From contig NC_061867.1 of the NCBI RefSeq assembly GCF_907164915.1, forward strand, positions 592,001 through 656,000: a DNA stretch of 64,000 bases. Reading direction: 5' to 3'. A program made the position numbers and the translations under genes. Shown here in pieces: positions 58,716 to 64,000 of this stretch. The notes below the pieces were generated by a model. The model did not search any database, was not told the DNA's origin, and saw only the letters and a program-made list of their open reading frames with translations. Source of the stretch: Impatiens glandulifera. Lineage: Eukaryota; Streptophyta; Magnoliopsida; Ericales; Balsaminaceae. Position 1 is the stretch's first letter. Every line of letters begins with the position of its first letter.

Positions 58716-58726
58716 TGAATGTATAT
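58716..58726 (-). promoter_or_regulatory. Possible TATA box for the small ORF
   Basis: On the minus strand GGTATATATAC precedes the ATG at 58631 by about 90 bp, a normal promoter-to-start distance. Confidence 0.4.
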
Positions 58727-61700
58727 ATACCATGCAAAAGGAGATTACATAATTGGCTTTTCAAACCCTCAAAAGGTTATTGCCCCTTTTATAAGATTTG
58801 TTTGGTTGAGATTTGTTTTTGAAATGTTATAAGTTTTTTATTTGTCCATTATAGGCAAGAAGTCCACATTGTATGTACGAAAAACAAACAAATTGTAAGC
58901 TAAGTTTTGTCTTAACTTTTAATGAAAATAAAATATCTGTGACATTAGAGTAACAAACTAGAATATATAAAAGAATAAACCATATTCGAAAACATAGCAC
59001 TAAACAATGAGATGCATAACTATGGATCTCACAAGGGTTGACCGAGAATTGAAATACTTACATGAGATATTGAACTTTAAAGATAATTGATAAAGAGAAG
59101 TTAAATAAAATAAAATGTTACAAATAAAATAATATGTAAATAATAAAATATATTAGATGTTAAATTATATAGATTTGTAATTATTAAAATTTTAATGAAA
59201 TTATCCAACCCTGATAAGCCTAACAACACCTCGAGATACAGTCCACTCCAAAGCCCATTTAATAAAATAAAATAAAGACATTTAAATTAATTTATTATCT
59301 AAATTTTTTATATAGTTTTTTAAATAGATAAAGGGCAACAACAAAAAAAATAAAAAATAAATAATAAAAAATAAAAAATAAAAAAACCCACAACCTGTAA
59401 AGGGACACTCCAAGCCTCCAACCCACACCTATTCTCAAATGGATTATGCGTTTTTCATCAAACTCTCTCTCCAACAATTTGTTGGCATACATGTGTTTTC
59501 ACTGTTCAAATTATTATTATTATTTTTAAATTTTGTCTTTTAACTTTTGGAATTTTATATATTTAGTTTTTTATATGTTTATTTTATTTTATTTTATTTT
59601 ATTTTTATAATATATTTTTGTATTAATATTTTTTTACGTATCACAAATTTATAATAATTAAAATAAAATTGATAAAAAAATAACAAATAAAAAAATAATT
59701 TCATTAAAATAGAATACAAAATGAGATAATAAAAACACAATAATATGTTATAAGCTATAAAATTGAAAAAAAAAATCAAATTACTAAATCAATACTTAAA
59801 ATGAACATTTTCCAAACTAATCTATTTTTTTATAATGTATACATTATTGATCTATAATTAATTTTATGTAATTTTAATGAAAATAATTATTTGAGTTCAA
59901 TTTATGAATTAAAGAATATATAGAATAGTTTGAAAATGTTATTTTGAGTTTGAAAATGGATTTTTGGATTGAAAATGAATTATTGTTTGACGTAACACTT
60001 ATTGATTTTGAGTTTAAAAATGAGTTTTCAAGTTAGAGATGACCTTACAATGAAATTTGTCTTTGTCCGAAAGTTGGTATACAACGCCGAAAAGTCTTAT
60101 GTCAAATGATAACTAACTATCTACAAATATTGTCAAGATAGTAAAAACTCATAAAAATTATTAGAGGATACTAGTGAAAAAAGGCCTCTAAATTATAGAT
60201 GAATTCCAAGAACTCTTTATTAGAAAAATAAAAAACAATTTCAGATTCGATAACATCATCTCATTTGTTGTAAGGAAAGAGACGAATGCAGACTCGGTAA
60301 ATGACTACCAACACGATTTAATGGTATAAATAAAAGACGATCCATCAAAGTTTAAGAGTATTATTTAAATTAAAAAATCGAGACGATAAATCCGATCCGA
60401 CTATTTATAATGATGCATCGAATATAACACAACACGAAACCAAACATAAATAGTGCAAAGAGAAAAAGATTGATAAACCAAATCTTAGAAAAAAAAAATA
60501 ATTTCTCTCTAACCAAATTTGTGTTACTTATCGATATTATATATATATATATTTAAAAAAAGTCCATATATATTAAAAATGATGAAAATCGTTTGTGCAC
60601 AACAATAAAAAAACAAATAAAATAAAAAATAGAAAACAAACACTACAAAAAAAACGTTAGTTAATAGATTATCGAGTTCGTCCTTGAAAAGAACTATTAA
60701 CTCCCCGACGAACTCTACTAGTTTTCCGAAATGAATCTTAAAATACATCATAATAATATAATTATAAATGATACGCATCGGACGACTATGATCCGTGAAA
60801 GTTCGACGATTTCTCTCCAACCAGATAGTCCATCAAAAATTAATTGAAATGGTAAATCAATTATGTAGATATGTCATATTAGTCATATTGGTCGTATCAA
60901 TCTAAATTTCCTAATAACTACTCAAAAATTCGGGTATCACCCAATGAATTTTAACGATATTGTAAAATAATTGAGTTACCAATTCATTTTCTGACAAATA
61001 CTATTAGCCATAAATTATATAAATATATTATATATTTTTGTTAAGTTAATTATCTTAGAATTTTCATTGATTTGATTTTATGTGATTATAAATAGTGTAG
61101 ATAATGCTAGTCAATATACATGTTAAATAAGTTACGCTACTAAAAATATAAATAATAAAATTAAAGTTTAAATTTGGTTAGGTACAAATTTAAATAAATT
61201 ATATTAAAGTATAAATTATTAATTAATTAGTGTGTATATATAAATATATGTAATTAAATGTTCATGATTTTAAGACAAATTTTATATTTATTTAAATATA
61301 TATATTCTTATTTTATTTAAACGAGGTTAGCTAAATGATAACAATGACATATTTTATGTTTAATTATTTTTATTATCTAATTTTAAATATATCATTCTAT
61401 TATTTTATTTTTGAATTTATGTATATGTTTATATAAAATAATTGTTGTTATACAATTATCAATCTGTTTGAAATAAATTAATAAGTTTGATGTTATTTTT
61501 GTTCAAATCGTATATATATTATTATTAATTTTACTTTAATGTATTTGTTTATAGAATTTTGATCTTTATTTTTAGTTTATAGAATAAATTTTAATCTTCA
61601 TTTATACTATATATAAGACCTATCTCTTTTTCTAGTTTAACGGCAATAAAATGTTGATATTAACTCTAAGTTTTTCGGATTTAAGTCCGTCAGACGACAA

Positions 61701-63702
61701 AATTTGTGTCGGGTTAAATGGTTAGTCCGTTAGAAAAAAAAACCTTAATTATAAGATTAGTTAATTTTTTAATTTTATTATGAATATATAATATAAGTTG
61801 ATATGTCTTGTGATTTATCAAACTGTGAATGCAAAACCACCAAAATAATATTTGGAGAGAAAAAGAAAACTTTTTTTTTTTTTAAGATTTTTTGTTAATC
61901 TTTTGTTTTTGGCTAGATGAAAATTGAAATATTTATCAATTTTTCAAATCTGAAATTAATCTTTATTTACTTTATAATTTGAATATTTCTTAGTAAAACT
62001 ATTGTGACAATAGAGCCTATTTGAAACTTAATTTATTTTTCTTTCCAAAAACACAGAAAATTTATTTGACAAAAAAATATCAAAATTTTATTTTGTTCAT
62101 CAAGTTTTTATTTTAAAAGATTCTATCTAATTTAATCATACTTTTATACTAAATGCACCTTCACTTTTTACTTTAATAATCATAATCTTAACAAAATATT
62201 AAGTTTAAAAAATGTTACATGAAATGTTTTGCTTAAATTGCTTCTTTATTCCATTACTTCAAGATAGCATCTTTCACTAACCAGTCTTTGAAGGCTTGAC
62301 CTATGGATGGAAACATGACCAAACCTGACTCGGGTAGTTAAATAGCTATGTGACTCCAAATCCGACGAAGATACATTGATTGGTCTCCCCAAATTCGTGG
62401 GTACTCGAAACACGACAATGCACGAAACCAAATGGTTACAAAAGGTTTGCAAGTATCGAAACAAAATAACTTCCAATTAAAAAAAATCAGCTACCCTCTA
62501 TAAATCTTTTTTCAAAACGAGAAAACCCTCTATACCAACTTTCAAGTCTAGATCTGTCAATCACTCGTCATCTCTCCATATAAAGACTTTTTATATTTTA
62601 TTCTTCCGAATAATATAATGACTCTGTCAAGTTATTGCACCATCCTTTAGTATATAAAAATTAAATGAACGCCGGTCTAAAAGTGTATCCGTTTTTATTA
62701 GAATAAAAAGGATAAAATTTAGCGGGGCGCGAAAAATTTGTAAGAAAAAATCTTGCGCCATAATAAATTTTACAAATAAAACATCATAATTATTATTTTA
62801 AATAAATATGGTATTCAAATTTAAGAAAACTCAGTTACAATAAAAGGTTTCCATATATCTAAACAAAATAATTTTGAATCTCAAAAAATTATTTAAAAAA
62901 ATTCCATTTCTCCCATTGGTATGAATGTTAAAGAAAACAAATCTAGTGCTATATATATGATATTGAGATTTAAAAAAAAAATAGTTAGTATAAAATATTT
63001 GCATATATCCAAACAAAATAAAACGGTTTAACACCCGAGAGCGGAAAGTCAACCGTTACTAAATAAAACCATTGAGTGCGCGGGGAAGTCAACTTTAAAA
63101 CATTCTCATTCCCATTCCCGCTCCCGCGCTAACAAACGATAAAAAAAAAAAAAAATACTTATTATTTTTATTTGAAATCTTACCTCATATTTGAAGTATG
63201 AATTTGAATGTTCTATTAATTTTCTCCCTAAAATAATAAAAAAAAAAAATCAATCTTAACACATGTCAATTTTTATTTAAAAAAGAAAGAAAAGAGTAAC
63301 ATAAGATTATTTGAAAAAAAAATAAAGTTTTGTATTAAGAAAAAGTTTGAAATGGGCCCATTCAGTGAATCTTTCAAATGGGAACGGCTAAATTAAGATG
63401 AAACCAATTCAAAATTCCAGTTTCATTTTCCAGTTCTTATCTCAGCCGTCCATTCAAGCTTATAAACCCCTGTAATGCCATAATATCGCGCTTTTGAAAT
63501 CGAATAAATCTCACAAAGAGGGAAAAGTGAGCTTGATAATCTGTTCTAGTTTGATCGAAATCTCATGCAAATGTATCTGAATCGTGAATCTCATCAGATT
63601 GCTTAACCAGATCACAGCATTTCATCCGGTCATTTCGATTTCTCATCTCCAAGGTACTTACTTTCACTCCGATTCCAAACCTAGCATTTCATTTCACCCA
63701 GG
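58727..63702. other. Gene-free AT-rich region
   Basis: Mostly very AT-rich DNA. It holds a LINE-tail relic at 60540-60850 and three short related words '..atctaaacaaaataa' or '..atccaaacaaaataa' near 62455, 62860 and 63005. Open frames here are low-complexity Phe/Ile/Tyr-rich artefacts. 63480-63702 is probably the promoter and 5' UTR of the next gene. Confidence 0.5.
60540..60850 (-). mobile_element. LINE 3'-tail relic, copy 4
   Basis: On the minus strand a frame reads WLERNRRTFTDHSR..., typical of the segment after the zinc-binding domain at the C-terminus of plant LINE reverse transcriptases, followed by an AT-rich tail. The nucleotide sequence matches the relics at 48390 (same strand) and at 51940 and 54170 (opposite strand). 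Confidence 0.6.
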
Positions 63703-64000
63703 ATGATTCGGGATTCCAAATTCCTTCGCCGAAATTCAAAATGTTTGGATTCAGATGAGGTCGAAAACATACCAGCAAATCCAGGGGATTTGCTGGGTTC
63801 TCAGACCTGTGTCGATCTAACTAGACCTCCCTTAAATACGATTCATGAACTAATCCCGACCAGAGCTGTTTCCAAGCAAGAACATGGTGTTAAGATGTCA
63901 AAAGTTGATAGAACTCCCACCAAAATGAAGAAGAAAGCTTCCGATCCTCTTCAAACACACGAAAATCAACACTTGGCTACTAAAAATCGTTTTGCCGAGG
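63703..64000 (+). CDS. N-terminal part of an unidentified lysine-rich protein (runs off the window)
   Basis: The frame is open from ATG 63703 (MIRDSKFLRRNSKCLDSDEV...) to the window end, 99 codons. It is followed without stop by basic segments (KMSKVDRTPTKMKKKASDP) and then NQHLATKNRFAE. G+C content rises at about 63560 and stays at coding level, and a CAG lies directly before the start region (ccCAGgATG), possibly a splice acceptor with the 5' UTR upstream. The charged, Ser/Lys-rich composition suggests a nuclear protein. No family is recognised from this fragment. Confidence 0.65.
   Translation, partial: MIRDSKFLRRNSKCLDSDEVENIPANPGDLLGSQTCVDLTRPPLNTIHELIPTRAVSKQEHGVKMSKVDRTPTKMKKKASDPLQTHENQHLATKNRFAE

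Noticed and set aside
59594..59779. Phe/Tyr/Ile-rich minus-strand ORF (similar ones at 55139, 59295 and 62831)
   Set aside because: Typical translation of AT-rich DNA, with no domain or conservation signal.

Overview
The window is AT-rich nuclear DNA of a eudicot plant. Genes carry GT-AG introns of about 60-80 bp, and the gene families are plant-specific: CYP82-type P450, REM/B3, F-box with FBA domain, nuclear-encoded chloroplast PetM, EXPP1 and LRR-extensin-like. Between genes lie Ty1-copia, LINE, hAT-like and Harbinger-like relics plus organelle-derived DNA. The species cannot be fixed from the sequence.

Layout. (1) 1-20.5 kb is a tandem cluster of three cytochrome P450 genes on the plus strand. 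P450-1 (1410-3038) and P450-3 (15925-17571) are intact two-exon genes. P450-2 (8849-10488) is a recent pseudogene with a premature stop and a 14-bp tandem-duplication frameshift. P450-2 and P450-3 sit in two copies of a segment of at least 5.6 kb. The first copy ends in a relic of the 3' flank of petM, and the intact petM lies beyond the second copy (20478-20855, minus). A degenerate LINE fills 18.06-20.23 kb. (2) 21-47.8 kb is a tandem array of B3 (REM-like, AT-hook) and F-box genes, all on the minus strand: B3-A (pseudogene), F-box-A, B3-B (pseudogene split by an 8-kb Ty1-copia element), F-box-B, B3-C (a coherent four-exon gene) and B3-D (degenerate). (3) 49.3-51.7 kb holds EXPP1 (plus) and a CDCA7-type zinc-finger gene (minus), tail to tail. 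(4) 51.7-56.8 kb is a nest of transposon relics. (5) 56.86-58.25 kb is an intact LRR-extensin-like cell-wall gene, followed by a small minus-strand ORF with a TATA box. (6) 58.7-63.7 kb is almost gene-free, and the first codons of an unidentified gene run off the right edge.

The most unusual observation lies inside the dead copia element. About 430 bp of antisense plastid-like DNA joins a psaB 5' piece to the 3' end of ycf4 and then to a group II intron domain V, so it is a chimera of separate plastid loci. Other points of interest are the petM-relic junction with its (TCATCCC)9 array, and several TE insertions whose empty site is preserved in the duplicated partner. I see nothing that amounts to a wholly new biological system. 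The novelty is in the genome rearrangements.
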